A stretch of DNA of 64,000 bases. Source: Acridotheres tristis. Taxonomy: Eukaryota > Chordata > Aves > Passeriformes > Sturnidae. Shown here piece by piece: positions 49,301-63,321 of this stretch. The translations under genes were made by a program, and so were the position numbers. How positions within the stretch are numbered: position 1 is the stretch's first letter; each line of letters begins with the position of its first letter. Location of the stretch: positions 53,123,154-53,187,153 of the forward strand of contig CM072887.1 of NCBI GenBank assembly GCA_037013685.1, given 5' to 3'. The notes beneath the pieces are model-generated. The model saw only the letters and a list, made by a program, of their open reading frames with translations, was not told the origin of the DNA and did not search any database.

Positions 49301-52300
49301 GTGTTCAAGAACTCAGAAAGGAGTTCAGACATTCATTTCTCTTTTGGTGTTGCCAGTTGTATCTTACAGAAAATTCCTAATTCGTTACAGAACACTGCCG
49401 TCAAGTATTCCACTCAATTATTGGCAACTGGATTAAATTTCCGGGGGAAAGGAAATGTAAGGAAGGTAAGGTACAGCATTTAGATTAAGGATTTGAATCA
49501 ATAATCAATTTACAGCTTTAAAAAAAAATTAGGGTTGCAATCTTCTGGTTACACAAGTAAATTGATGACTTAAAAGTTATATATATAGTGGAGTGTATAA
49601 GAGTGTATAGGAGTACTCATATATTTAGATAAAGAGACAAATACTTTCCAGATAAAATTGAGCAGTCAACACTTCACAAGATTTTTGGTTTTTTTATCAG
49701 AGTAGCAAAATCTACCTACTTAAGTAATCTAGATTTCCTCAGCCAAAAGTTCAGATATGCCCCAGACCAGGTATCTGATTACTTGTATGGGGGGCTCACA
49801 AGACTGCTTGAATGCCTGTCTTGGAAAAATGCAATCTGAAAGAGCTTTGGAGAAGTTGTGGTTATCACCTGCAACAAGCTGATTTTCACAGAGACTGTCA
49901 GACCAAAATGTGAAAAACCATGACACAAAGAAGGGATGGAAAACAAAGGTAAATCACTGCATCAGGGAATGTTACAACTTACCATGTGAATATTTTAAAA
50001 AGGAACTAAATTTCCCCAAAGATATATATTTTAAGTACTCTGTCCAGACTTCTTGGAATGATACTTTCTCTCTCCACCAGGAATCAGACAGGACTTCAGA
50101 CTTGTATTGCAGGTTGATTAAATGTTCTTAACTTCACTCTGTGTATAGGAATCAGACCCTAAGGCCAAAATCCCAATTGCTTTGTTTCTACACTTTTTCA
50201 GAGGTTTCCAGTTCTAACTTGACCAAGTACTGCCCTCTGAATAATGTTTTATGGTAATATTTTCTCTGGAATAGGTGGATGTGTAAGTTATTAGATGTGC
50301 ATATTAGACATTTACTTAATAGACAAAATATTTTGATGCCATTAACCTGTATTCCTAAAAGTGTAAATTCTGGGTTAGCTCCAAGAGCTGGAGGTCTTAG
50401 CAAAAATGTGCTCATTGTTCAATAGGAGTTATCATTTGAATTTCTAGATTTATCGCAAAGGATACTGACTAGTCCTTTCCTGGCTTAGTCTGAAAAGGAC
50501 AAAATACGGCAAGGGGAAGCATAATGGCTTGATTTCCCAAAGTAATTTAATTGCCCCTGATGCTTTCCTAAGTTTTGATAGCAGTATCAGAAGAAACAAG
50601 GTACTGCTTCCACAACTTAATGATAATGCCTTTCTCTAGGACAGCAATAATTGAGTTTTAATGTCCTGCACAGTTGCTTGTCATAAATCCTCTCTGTGTG
50701 AAACTCTAACCTCTAGAGTTAGGCAAGATTAATGGTTAACAGTGTATATAATATTTATTAAACCTCTTTTTATATTGCTTGGCAATCTGTGCTGCCATCA
50801 AACAACTTGAAATAATTGACATTTAGCGCATCAACCTTCTTTTGACTAAGAAGCATGACATTCATGGAGATAGTAAACATTTGGCAATTGCTGTAAATGT
50901 CTCCAAATTTAACGCCATGACCTTTTCTCAGGTAAATGTTTTGGGATAAAATGTAAATAGTGATTTGCTGTATGTCAAATATCATGCAACATCAAGTTTA
51001 CTGTCTTACTATTCTTGAGAGGTTTGCAACTTGATTTTGACCTGTTGGTTCATTTTTTAAACTTTTGTAGAAAATGCATACATGTGTTTATTTCAGTCTA
51101 TTTTTATGAAGGCTAAAAAGCTCATTGAATTTTTTGAGGGGCTAGTTTTACACTGCTATTGACGGGAACCCTATAAAATTACCCCTAAAATAATGAGACA
51201 CATAAATTTTAGTAAGGTGATTTTAGTAATGTCATATATGTCACAGTATTTAATATTTTTTTCTGTTCCGTTGTTCTTTGTCCTGTCATATACTTTCTGA
51301 ATCACAATACAGTGCTCCAGAAACAAACAAACCAAATGAACAAAACTTAGCCTAGGAAAAGCAGCTGAAGAAATAATTTCTACAAAAGCTCCAATAAATG
51401 TTGGATTCATTAAGGTCCAAAACACATTACTGTGTCAGGATTGAACTTGGTCCAGAATGAGCATAGCAGGGGTCTGACTACACATGAGGTCAGCAGATAA
51501 TAAATTATATTTAACCATTTTGGAGTACACTTAATTTGGAAAGAAAAGCTGGAATATTTTCCTGTATTTGCCTGGGATCTAGAAATGGAGGAATTTGGTT
51601 ACTAACACATTTCCTACCAACAAAGACACATGCAAGTCAGAAAACATGTTCCTGGAGTGAGAAGAACATGGGGAATTACTAAAAGGTTTGCTTTGCTCAA
51701 TGGGGAGCTAAGGCAGGATGCCATGAGAGCTGAAACAAGAAATATGTATGTCTGATCCCATGACTTGTCTTCCTATTATCATATTCCATTGCCATTTGGC
51801 TTAACTCCACACACTCCTACAGACTCTAGATCTCCTCCCTACAGGGAGGAGGGAGTAGAAATTCCTGCATCAGGACACACCTCAGGTTTGCATGAAGGCA
51901 AACCCAAATCCTTCTGCTGTTGCTGTTAACTGCCACTTTAACCACGAGTTTGAAAAGGGTTTCTGATATGGAGAACTCCTAGAGATAGTTTTAGCACAAA
52001 GCACGTACATATTTGCTATGATCCAGCTGTCATTGCCTTATCATTACCATCACTGGTCTGTCATCATCACCTTTCTCTTCTGTAAAATGGTCCTGATCCT
52101 CTGACTTCTTTCATCTGCTGCCTTCAGAATATCAGTTTACACAGAAAATTCCAAATAAGGCACATAAAGCCTAAGCAAGGACTGCTTTTGTAAAACTTTC
52201 TCAGCCTTGTTGTTATGATTCATTTCAGTTCCTTCTTCTCATACCTTCACAAAGAGTTGTAGGAAGAATGAGGATCTTGAGTTGTCATTGAACAGCAAAT

Positions 52301-55300
52301 TTTCCCCAGAAAATTTAAAGCAAGACCAGATACAGATATTTTATGCTCAGCTCAGCTATTAAATGTGGGTGTCTTATATTTACCATCAGAAAGCAAACTG
52401 CAGTCTCTATTCCTAATCCTTCACTCTACTGAACGATACATGTGCCTGGAACAGACTGTTCCCCAAACAACATATTTCCCTACGAGTGGTCACTAAGCTT
52501 CTTCTCTCTCTACAGGCCAGCAAAATCCTTTGCATGGGTAGCCAGATGTATTTGTTGTGGTAATTAAACTTTGAGACATCGATTCACCTGTGTGTGCCAA
52601 TGTTGTATTTAATGGACTCTCTTACAAACAAATATGCTCCATAAAATAAAAATAACAGCAAAAACAACAATAATAAAGCAGCTGAAATGAATAGCTGAAA
52701 TAAAATGAACCACCTAGATTCACTTACCTGGGAACATATTTAGATTTGTGCTGATGAAAAGGGTATGAAATAAATGTCCCTAGGGTGGGAGGTGCATACA
52801 GCAGCACCCATTCAAATTAAATATCACAATATATATTTCAAACATTTGGATGTGTAATAGAAGTTAGAGGAAGTCATTAGTCTGGCCATTAATCAGAGCA
52901 GAACCTGAGAACAGTATCAGGCATCCTAAAAAAGTCTAACATACCTGCAGAGTAACAAGGAGCAAAATCCCCCTCCTAGGACAACCAAAACTGAGCAGAG
53001 CATAGGATGCTGTATCACTGCTTGGCTTACACAATAAATGATGGAGCAATAAGGACAAAGCCTATTTTACCAGTTCGTTAGTGCCTGCAGACTAACAAAC
53101 TATAAGTGTGGATATGTTTTTTAAACAGCAAGAAATTAGTTTTTATATTCACAGTGACATACTCAGTGACTGAAGATGTCTATCCCTTAACTACCTATGT
53201 GCAGAACAAGGAGTATAAAACTCCTTATCTCTTGTCTCAAACAACTATAAAATACGCTGTAGGGGAAAAGAGATAAATCCATCAAGTCATTGGTAGCTGC
53301 AATCAATAACCAAAGCCATAGGTTTGGCCATCAAACCCTAAGTGGCAAGAGAATATAAAGGAGTCATTTATTATGGTAATAATGAACCTATAGTCAATAA
53401 TAATGTTGCAAATATATAAAAGTTCAGCTGGATTTCACCAGCCTCCAACTTCCTTAGATACTCTGCTTCAGGATCACATTGAGAAATTTTGACCTTCTTT
53501 ATTGATTAAATGGCAATTTCATATAGCCAATGATTAGATAATCCAATCATATCTGCCAAAAGTGATCAACCATATATGAAATAAAGGGCAGAAGTTGTGT
53601 AATTTACAGTACAAATGAGCTGGTTCCTGTGGCTCTGATTAAATAAAACAAAAAATCAAATTAAATAGTGATCAAATTATAGGGGTGGCACTAACAATTT
53701 GAATTTTTCATGATTCATTTAATTTGAGACAGCATTTGGCTAAAAACTAAATAAAGAAGAAAACCCTTTTTACTCCTTCTTTCTTTGAAGTTAATTAGTC
53801 TTACTTAAAACTATTTTTTGAAATGGCATGGAGCTATTTTCAAAGTCATTCAAGTATTATATCTACACACACATAAAAGTGCTGACAACACCCTCAGTGA
53901 TAAATTTAATTTGGGAATAATGCTTCCACTTTTAAAAAATATTTTTCCCAAGCTGTTTCAGTCCAGAGAGGTTGCTTCTCTTACACTGATGAAATGACAT
54001 CTTCAAAGCATCAGTTTGGTTTATTGTGTCCTAAACTTCATCAGACATTTCAGCCTGGAGAATTTAGAAAACTTTTCCTATGGGAGAAACAGAGAAGGCA
54101 GGTGGCTCCCTCAGGACACTCCTCCTGGAGGGAGAAGAAAGAAAGGTGTCTGTGGTCACTGATCTGCGTCTGGCAACAGATACAGGTACAGGTGGGTATG
54201 TCAAGCATCAGGAAAGTGATGCATGCACTGGCAGAGCTATTTCTGGAGATGGACAGACTACAGCTGTGCCTGTCAAAGCAGGGCAGGGAGATACTGTGAA
54301 GCTACCTCAGAGTAGCACGCATCATTAGACAGCTTTGTGTAACTTAGCTTTTTCCACTAATACAGGAATGGAGTTCTTTGAATGGAGAATTTGTATTAAG
54401 TTCCTGCCCAAAATGACATCTGGACTACACTGTATATTTTGAATCAAAAACTCAAATGCCAAAAAAGTAATTAGATTGTCACTGTGCCTCCTATATCTGA
54501 ATCAATAGGTCAAACACACAAAAAGAATGCAAGGGTGGTCATTTTTTGGCAACACAGATTCAGAAATAAAACAATTACTGTAAGTACAGCATCAGAGCTA
54601 TACTGTGGACAAACTGGAAGACAGGTTCTGTCTGGAAAAAATGCAAGGAAAAAATCTGAAAATGGAAGATGGTATGAAATGAAATAAGAGTGGTCTGGTA
54701 CATTGTTTACTGATGTAATTTTAGAGTTGAAAACAATGTCAAGCTAGAGAGTGGTTTAAAAGCAGATAATTTCAAAAGAAAAGAGCCAAGTGGAGGTGTT
54801 GCAAGTATGACACCTAGTTTAAATATCCAGTTTCTATTTATAGTAAAAATACTGACTAGATATAAGGAATGCAACCTTTAGAGTGGTCCTTTTGTAGCTT
54901 TGTTGTTTCACTAACACTGTTCTGTGTACCTTCATGTCCAGTACTTCAAGTTTTTGGGGTCTGAATAATTCACTATTTTAGATTCTGACTTACTTTCTGA
55001 TCCCTGGACCCAGGATTTTCTCCCATCTTAATGATTAAATTGTCTTTCATTTGGCTGGGAAAACTAATTCTTGAAAACTCCTGACTGGAGCGGAGACCTC
55101 ATTTGCCACATGTTCTGCACATTTTGGCAATGAAAGAAAAATTTATTTATACGAGAATAAATTTTAAGCAAATTTTCTGTTCTCCTCTTTATTCCTCTCC
55201 ACCCTTTTTTTTATTCTTGAAGGTAGTATCTATAAAGTAAATAGTATTGAAAAGCAGTCCTTATGCATGATGGTTAAGATTAAACACAAGATTAGTAAAT

Positions 55301-58180
55301 CTAACTTTAATCTGAAGGTTAGGGTAGGATGTACCTGCCCTGGGCACCTGTGGGTGTGCCATTTCATTATCAAACTAGTTCCCTGACTGTCTGCACACTA
55401 TCTTCAATGTACTCTTTGGAGGAGAACCTCCCTGTAGTAAAGTATGCTCTACCAGCGCCAGAATCTGCCATGCTAATTGAGGTTTTTTTCCCTTAGAGTC
55501 ACTAAGGAGTTGACACCTTTGACTCAAACATTATGGGCAATTCACTATAATATTGTTACCATTGTTTATCTTGAAGTAATTCTACTTTGAAAATAAAGTT
55601 GTAAAAAAATGCACTGCAGGTGAACCTAGACAGATGATCACCTATGGAAAAATTCCTAGGCTGATACCTATAAGAAACTATGTAATCAATTTACAAATCC
55701 ATGAAATTCCAAACATTATGAAGAGCCATGAAATTAGATGACCTGAGTAAATCAGGTAGTGATCTACATGGTTTCAATGTCGTTGCATATAACAGAATTT
55801 GGGTTTATATTTACATAACATACAAAAAAAGAAGAAAATTACAGTTGCAAATTCAAGCACATCAAAGATGATACAGTCTTGAATCAGCTCCCATTTATTA
55901 TATATCATGATATAGTCTTTAATGACATGATAACATACCCCTACCTCATTAAGTGTGCAGAATGTACTGTGATTAAAGGAAGAGTGTTTTACAGTAAGAA
56001 AAAAGCACCTTCTGTTATGGCACAGGATGAAAGCCCAGGAAACCTGGGTGTAATTGTGGTTCTATCACAGACTGCATATGTGAAGGCTATCAGAACGTGG
56101 ATAAAAAAGGATTTGGAATATGACTGCACGGCAAAACTTGTACTTGCTAATTTCTGAATACTTTATATTTTCAGAAGTATCTTTCACTTAACATCATGCT
56201 CTTTATATGAAATATGAGTTCCATGACAGGGAACTACAAAAAAGTTATGAGATGCTCGAGTACTCTTCCTCTGGTGATAATTTTTTTTTTCGACTACATT
56301 AAAATACATAACAGTTCCTAGGAACAGTAAACTAGGAAAAGTCATTATCACAACAATGCAAATTAAATTCTAATAAAGGAATGCAAACCCATGAGAAAAT
56401 TAAAACATTCTTGGCTTTTTAGCTCATCTGATACAGATTTACACATTGAGTCATGAAATAATGAAAGCTTTCAATATTCAAAATACAAATACACTTAAAC
56501 TTTTGATGTCTTCTGTTAATGCTTTTTTGTACAAAACATTTTGTTGGCAGACAGTGCTACTCTACACAAACAAACTCTAATTGTAGACCTAAAAATATCA
56601 TGGTACAAAGTAAATGGTGCCTTCCATAGCTAAGCCATTGTAGATATCCTGCAACCATGTTTGCACTAAAACACTTCCTTTCATGTTTGCTTTCAAAGTA
56701 TTGAAGAACCTCTTTCTGAAACCCAAGCAGAAGGTACTGTTTCAATTGTACAAGATAATTTCTAGACATAAGAAGCAAGATAAATAAGATGCTAAAAGAG
56801 TAATTAGTATACTGAATAATTCACGTTCATATGTTAAAATGTATAGAAACTTACAGATTTATATTCTCTGACTCACTGCTATCTCATTTTATACAGGAAC
56901 ATGTTGTACATTTTTCAAAATGTTAGCTGAATTGTAATTGGCACTTGAAACAAAAGCTTAGTGAGAGTAAGAACTTGCATCAACTGCTAGTGTAGCTTAA
57001 ATGGGAGTTAATACAGTAAATATTTTAAAACAATACAAAGGAACAAATTGAAAAATTGTAAAAATTGTTTTAATTGGAATTAAGCTTCTGAATTTTTTGC
57101 ATGCTGAAACTCAATGCTAGTTTTTGAAGTCCGTTCTATTTTTCCTGCAAGCCAAAATGGATATAAGTGCCCACAAACACTGTTTATAAATCAGAAAAGT
57201 AGATGTTTTCAAAACTGTAATGCTAAGGCTTTTGAATGCTAAAGAAATCTCTTTAGTAATAGTTCAGAAAGCAAAAACTCATCACAGAAGAAAATGAGAA
57301 AAACACATATGAACTAATTTCTGACTTGTCAACAATTTTGGAGTAATACGATATAAAACCTGTGATCTGCAATTACCAAAATAAACTGATCTACCAGTAA
57401 ATACCTTTTGCTCTACTCAAAATATCCTGGCTTTTATTGAGTACAATACCAGCATTTAAAACTCATTTTAGGATACTGCTGTACATTTAATTCCTTTCAG
57501 CCTTATGCCCCCAAATATCTTTGATTTTCCTATGACTGTAATTCTATATATATTAATAATTTCAGTCAACAGAAAGTACTGTCTGTGCTTTGAAATGTGA
57601 AAAACAATGTAAAGGTAGTACTTAGTACTTAAATACATTAACCATACACAATCTTTAATCTTCCTTAATTGGGCTTAACTGGGTTATCAACTGTAACTTG
57701 AATGTGGAGTTTTCGGTGCTGCTGCAAAATGTGATAAAGATTTAGCACATCTTGGAATATGGGCTGTAATATAAGCAGTGTAGTGCGATATTTATTAACC
57801 ATTTATGAAAGATTCTAATGTAAAAAAAAAAGGGGGTTATTATTTTCGAAAAACAAATCAGTAACCTGCTATAAAATATTAGGTAGAATATCTCAGTTTC
57901 TCTGTTGCTGCACTAACAGTATACTGATTTAGCTCTTCATGTTCCTGCTCTATAGCAAGTTCAGATTAGATTCTGTAGTAAGACGAATCAAGGCCCTTAA
58001 TTTCATATTTCCCATGAAATCGGTATTCAGGGCAAGCTGAAGGCTGCCTACCTGACTTTCTGAGGATAGCTGAAATGGGACGAGAGATCTGTGGTTTGCA
58101 CCTGAGGGGACCAGTTAATACAAAGTGTTTATAGTGTGTGGATCCAGAACTGGGCTCCACTTCTGGCACCTGCAGTGGCT
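43338..58180. other. Long non-coding stretch, no gene seen
   Basis: About 14.8 kb of AT-rich sequence without a supported exon. Noted within it: a short A/AG tract at 44360-44392, an AT-rich ATT-repeat segment at 47139-47175, and two overlapping plus-strand frames at 53994-54328 in a slightly GC-richer island. The frames at 48352-48662 (minus) and 55879-56157 (plus) have no splice or start context. Confidence 0.45.
47118..47138. repeat. Small palindrome
   Basis: TATTTCCAA and TTGGAAATA flank the three bases TAT. It adjoins an ATT-rich tract and is probably incidental. Confidence 0.7.
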
Positions 58181-58565
58181 GCCTGCCCTGTCCTGCCCTG
58201 CCCTGCCCTGCCCTGCCCTGCCCTGCCCTGCCCTGTCCTGCCCTGTCCTGCCCTGCCCTGTCCTGTCCTGCCCTGCCCTGCCCTGTCCTGTCCTGCCCTG
58301 CCCTGTCCTGTCCTGTCCTGCCCTGTCCTGCCCTGCCCTGTCCTGCCCTGCCCTGTCCTGCCCTGTCCTGCCCTGTCCTGCCCTGTCCTGTCCTGCCCTG
58401 TCCTGTCCTGTCCTGCCCTGCCCTGTCCTGCCCTGTCCTGCCCTGTCCTGCCCTGTCCTGCCCTGTCCTGCCCTGCCCTGTCCTGTCCTGCCCTGTCCTG
58501 TCCAGTCCTGCCCTGTCCTGTCCTGCCCTGTCCTGCCCTGTCCTGCCCTGCCCTGCCCTGCCCTG
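58181..58565. repeat. Pentanucleotide minisatellite (YCCTG)77
   Basis: Seventy-seven contiguous pentamers: by my count 42 CCCTG, 33 TCCTG, one GCCTG (the first) and one TCCAG (58501-58505). A run of eight pure CCCTG units lies at 58196-58235 and four at 58546-58565. Between 58421 and 58470 the two types alternate, making a 10-base higher-order unit. The complementary strand is GGGCA/GGACA, and its pure runs fit the G3-loop pattern of a G-quadruplex with two-base loops. The unit contains no stop in any frame, so five long ORFs overlapping it (172-269 codons, both strands) are artefacts. Confidence 0.97.
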
Positions 58566-58830
58566 CAGCGGGGGCTCTGGGGCTCCTTCCGCAGCCCCCG
58601 CAGAGCGCGTTTCCAGAGGAAAGCTCCGCAGCTGGATGGATGGAGCAGGGCACTGACGGCTTGTCTCAGGGCTGTGGGCACAGCAGGAGAGGGAGATTTG
58701 CATCCTCCACCCTCCAGTGTGCACTGAATGCAGCTGAGCAGAGGCAGAGAATATAAATCCGTGCTGTGCCTGCACACATCCTGCACATCACCGCTGCTGT
58801 AACGAGAGGCGCAAAATAGCGTGGATAAAT
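58566..58830 (+). promoter_or_regulatory. CpG-rich candidate promoter with octamer and TATA box
   Basis: Thirteen or so CpGs in 265 bases, far above the surroundings, including CCGCAGCCCCCGCAGAGCGC. The octamer ATTTGCAT lies at 58696-58703 and TATAAAT at 58752-58758, 48 bases apart, which suggests plus-strand initiation near 58782-58790. Octamer-plus-TATA layouts occur in histone, snRNA and immunoglobulin-type promoters. I see no open frame or donor just downstream, so any transcript would be non-coding or have its first coding exon further right. CpG-rich DNA of this size could also be a regulatory island without a TSS. Confidence 0.3.
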
Positions 58831-61800
58831 ATTGCGGGCTTAAATGTAATAAAGTGAGACTTTGGGAACTCTGTTACCATTAAAAGCGCTTTCAATAAGG
58901 GGTTATTAGCAGCATGTATTTTTTGCTTAGACAATGTAATTGCTTCTTAAACAATAGGTGGGCCATCATTCTTGTCCTTACCTCTGGGGGACCTTCTTTG
59001 CCTCAAAGTGCTTATAGCAAGTCATATAGCAAAAACTACACATTATTAGGTAGGTGGGTGGCATTTTGATATTCTTTCCTCCTCAGGATTCCTCTGGTAC
59101 TGAACTGAATGTCTGCCAACATTTAGATGAGCACCTGCATGACAGAATGTTTCTATCTGAGTGCTGTAACTATTCTTAGGCAGCGTTTATTTTAATATTC
59201 CCTTTTTAGTAGACTTGCTTGTTGCTCTAGATTGCTAAATATGTCTATACACTCAACTTACATCCAAAAAACTCTAACTCATAATAATTGATCTGTATCA
59301 ATTTTGGGGATCATGATTTGTTTGCTACATTTGTTTAATTTAAATACCAGGAAAAAGAAATCAAAAAGCTTGAAAGATTCTAAGTTCATGCATCTGTCCA
59401 ACTTAAAAGGAAGAGCTACAGGAGTCCTGATAGCCAGACGTTATCCCATTATATTTCCTGGAGATATATCAAAACACACAGCAATGTCCCTCCCTAAATA
59501 AGGAACAGTCAGGAAATTTTCATACCACTTTTCTTTTTAAGTCACATAATTTTTCGCCCATATTATCTACAGTCTCTCTAAATGCTGAAATACATATAGA
59601 AATTTGTAGTCAAAGGCTGTTCACTTACAAACTATTCCCCAGACCTTCAAATATCTTCAGATATCAAGCTCCTGAACTTCCATTGACTCCTGAAAGCTTT
59701 AGTGACCTAAAGAGCTTTGAAGAGATTTCTGGGGCTTTTTTCCTTCACACCAGTCCTCACAAAATAATGATTATTCAAATGTACTTGTCCACCACTGGAT
59801 ATTACAGCTTAATGAAAAGAAAGAAGACTCTTGAGTATGAAATTTCATCTCTTAGGGGAGGAATGGAAAGGAACCCTACAGAACGGGTATCCCAAGCCCA
59901 AATTTGCCACTCACAAGTCAGCAGGGAAGACTGGCTGCAGGGGAGCCAGTGCTACATCTTTGTCTGCACAAGTTGCTCTCGAGAGTTTTTGTCTCTGTTT
60001 TGTGCTGCTGTACAAGCGACACAAGAAGGATTGCAGTGTACACAGATTTGATGTTATTGAAGACTCAATGTTTACTTACAAAAGTAAAAATTTCCAAAAT
60101 AATGAAAGGCAGTGGTTCCTTGACAGACAGCTATATGTAAGCAAATAAAACTACTTTTAATCTGCATTTCTGCTCTAAAATAAATTCTCCGTGTAACAGA
60201 AAAATATGGGCAATCTATTTTTACAAAAAGAGCAGAAATTATTTTCAGATGTATCTGGCATATTCCACGGAGAGTTATAATGACAAAAGTTTAAAATAAA
60301 ATAAAATAAATAGGAAAAGTGACCAATTGACTTGTGCATGCATTTTAGATAGACAGACTTAAAACTCCTACTTTCCATCAGCTCACTAGCAAAGGGGAAA
60401 GGTTACTCCTATATATTTTTTTCAGTTACACGCATAAATCTACCTCACTGAGGCACTAGGGACTTTTTGGGACTGATTAGCACCAGAATACATGAAGTGT
60501 CCCTTTCTGAACATTCAGACAAAATACCATACTTGAGAAACTACTAGGAAAAATATTCAGCGAATAAATAAAAAAATTATGAAGCTGCAGCTATAAATAG
60601 AGCCTAGAACATCTTACTTTTAGATCCCTTTCAGCGATCAAGCAAAGCAGTTATTAAGTGCAAAGAAATTACCAGTTTTCAAATGTGGTTATTTTGAGTA
60701 CATTTACCCAGTAATAGCTGTACTGTTTAAGTTAAAATGCATGCTAGTAAAATGACTCTGAATTGCTAATAATTAACAGGAAAAACATAAAAGTAATCTT
60801 TTACCTTTGTTAGTGAGCTGGTGATAACTAGTTTTTATGGCATTCCAAATATATGTTTTTAGAAACAATTGTGTACCAAATGTTAGATAAATAGGATTAT
60901 AGAAAAATCTCAAAAATCAAAAATAGGCAGCAGCTCAATCCTTCCCTTTTTCATTGGATGAACACAGAAATTTTCTTTAACATTAAACATTTTACATTGT
61001 ACTGCACACAATAATATATAAAATTAAATGCTGAAAATGATGGCAAATAATGTAGCTTCTAGGATGTGAGCTGCATTTGATAAAATTGACAGCATAACTA
61101 GGGGCTTCAGGAGAAGGAGGATCAGAGTGTTAGTGAAGAGAATCAGATTTCTTCCAGCTGCCAGGAAAATGAAGGTCATAGAACCTACATCCAAGTCGTC
61201 TGACACTTGCATAGCACAAGTCCTGACCACATAGTGTCTCTACAGACAGGTGCATAAAACTTGGTAGCAAGCATAGAATTATCTCCCAGGTCTCAAAGAT
61301 GAACTGTTTCTGTTGCTACAGAATTAGGACCAGACAAATGTGTGACAAATGTAAATCAATTAGGCTATTTTAGAGCAGAAGAGTTTACTACCATTTCCAA
61401 CAAAACACAAAGAAAGTGGAGACAAAGGGAAAGATGCATTCCCGCTTCCTCTACAAAAGTGACCTGCAATGCATTTAGCAACAGGCTGCAATGAAATCTG
61501 AACACCTCTCCACTGTAGGAAATTATTTTTTTATTATTTCCAACACTTCTCAAAAATGCTGCTCTTCTTAAAGACTACAGTAGCTTCTTTGCCAATGGCA
61601 ATCCTGTCCTACCTTTACTAATCCTGCCGGAGAGTGGTATAGTAAGCCAAAAATATTTCACCCTTCTTTGTATGCTTATGTATCTCATTACTATATTGTT
61701 TAAGAACTTGAATTATTTTCCCAGATGGAGCAACAAAATAGAGTTAAATTACTACTGCTCAATTACTTCAGTGGTCTGTTTCCTGGGGCTGATCCCAACA

Positions 61801-63279
61801 TCCCTCTTCTCTGTGCAGTCCTTATTTAGAAGCACCAAGTTGGTTTTTTTTTAGTTTTTTTTGGGGCGCATTTTTCCACACAGAATTTTTACTGAATTGT
61901 AGGATTTCGACTTGCAATTCTTGCACCTATGTATCTTGCTGTGAATATATGGTCAGTAGATGAATTTGTCCTATGACTGAAAGCATCTGAAATGATGGCA
62001 TTGCAATGTTGTAATGGAAACGCCTAACATAAAAAGCCATATGACACAGTACTTTTACACATACCTTGTCTGAGAACTAAAGAAGAATTCTCAGTTGCAT
62101 CATCAACAGACATATGGTCTAAAATCTGTTCTGTGAATGTGAAATTTTGCCAATGTAATTTATAATTATTTTACAGATTGACTTAGTTGGTATGGTTTTA
62201 TATGTGATTTGTTCATATTGACTTTAAATCCTAGCAGAGAAAACAACACCATTTACCCTACAAAGAAATTGCGACATTTTCACAAATCAGCCAAAGTGTG
62301 TTAGAGGTACTTTGCAGCCTCAGTTTCAACAAACCACTTGTTATTAACAAGTGAGGTTGTGAATGCAGTTGTTGGTATCAATGAATTTATGGTTTACAGA
62401 ATGGTCATTACTGAAGCAGGAGTCACCGTGTGGAAGATGAGTTATTTGAGTAATGAAATATATGTAGGTCATCAATGAGAAATATATATATATTCTGTTC
62501 TCCTTCGTATTTAAGTGGAGAGGAGAATGCCTGAGCAGGAGGAATCAGTGTCAACTCTTTCTTTTTTTTCTGTTAGTAGAAATAACAAATCTATTTCTAC
62601 ACGGGAGAGGTTCATATGCATGTTCTGTAACAGTGATGAAGATAGAAGAGGGAAAGGCAGAGGCTTTGACTCAATTTACAAGTATTAGAGATTATTTTTA
62701 ATGCTCACTCATCTATTGTAATTCCTGTCCAAAAGTGCTTAAAAAGAAATAAGAGGGAAGATATAATAAAGCTCTCCATAAATCTCCACAAATTTCTCAG
62801 TCATAACCTGGTGTCTGAGAGGATCTACTTTTGAAGTGGGAGAAGCAGATGATTTTTTTTTTCTGAAACCCCCTATGTAGAGCTTCAGTTCTTGATCTTT
62901 TGTTCTCAAGATACTTGAGAAGTAAAATGTTTATTTCTAAATGACTACATGTATAAAGATGGAGCTCTAAAGACAAATTATTTTTTCAGGCAGCAAGAAG
63001 TCTCAAGCTTATTCACAAAAATGCTCTTTGCCACTGAAGTAGAACTGCATATACCAGAGTCTCTCTTTCTCTCTTTTTTTTTTTCCTAGAGATCAGTGAT
63101 ATAGAAATTCGAAATCACTTCCAAACAATATTTGGCACTGATCATAATCTTAATTTGAAGCATGTGGCACAAGCCAGAGATGTGATTCTGTAACCAGTTA
63201 CCCTTTAAACAAGTAGACTTAAAATTTATAGCAGACACATTATCAGTAAAATTAACCATTTAATTCCACTTCACATAGA
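58831..63279. other. Non-coding stretch, no gene supported
   Basis: AT-rich. The overlapping plus frames 59683-60051 (122 codons) and 59831-60148 (105 codons) are the longest in the region but conflict with each other and lack splice signals. A plus-strand transcript from the candidate promoter at 58.7 kb would cross this region. Confidence 0.35.
60293..60311. repeat. (AAAAT)n microsatellite
   Basis: Three AAAAT units and one AAAT. Short and unremarkable. Confidence 0.8.
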
Positions 63280-63285
63280 TTTATT
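63280..63285 (-). terminator. Candidate poly(A) signal AATAAA
   Basis: On the minus strand AATAAA occurs 36 bases after the stop codon of the ORF 63322-63552. A GT-containing stretch (GATAATGTGTCTGC) follows about 35 bases on. Weak on its own, because the hexamer is common in AT-rich DNA. Confidence 0.2.
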
Positions 63286-63321
63286 CATAAGGGCAGCTTA
63301 TCATAGCAAATATTAACTTTT

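Noticed and set aside
57966..58786. Overlapping ORFs of 172-269 codons on both strands with Ala-Gly-Gln-Arg or Cys-Pro-Ala-Leu repeats
   Set aside because: They translate a pentamer repeat that lacks stops in every frame, so length carries no coding information.
59683..60148. Two overlapping plus ORFs of 122 and 105 codons
   Set aside because: They contradict each other in frame and neither has splice or start evidence, although they lie downstream of the candidate promoter.
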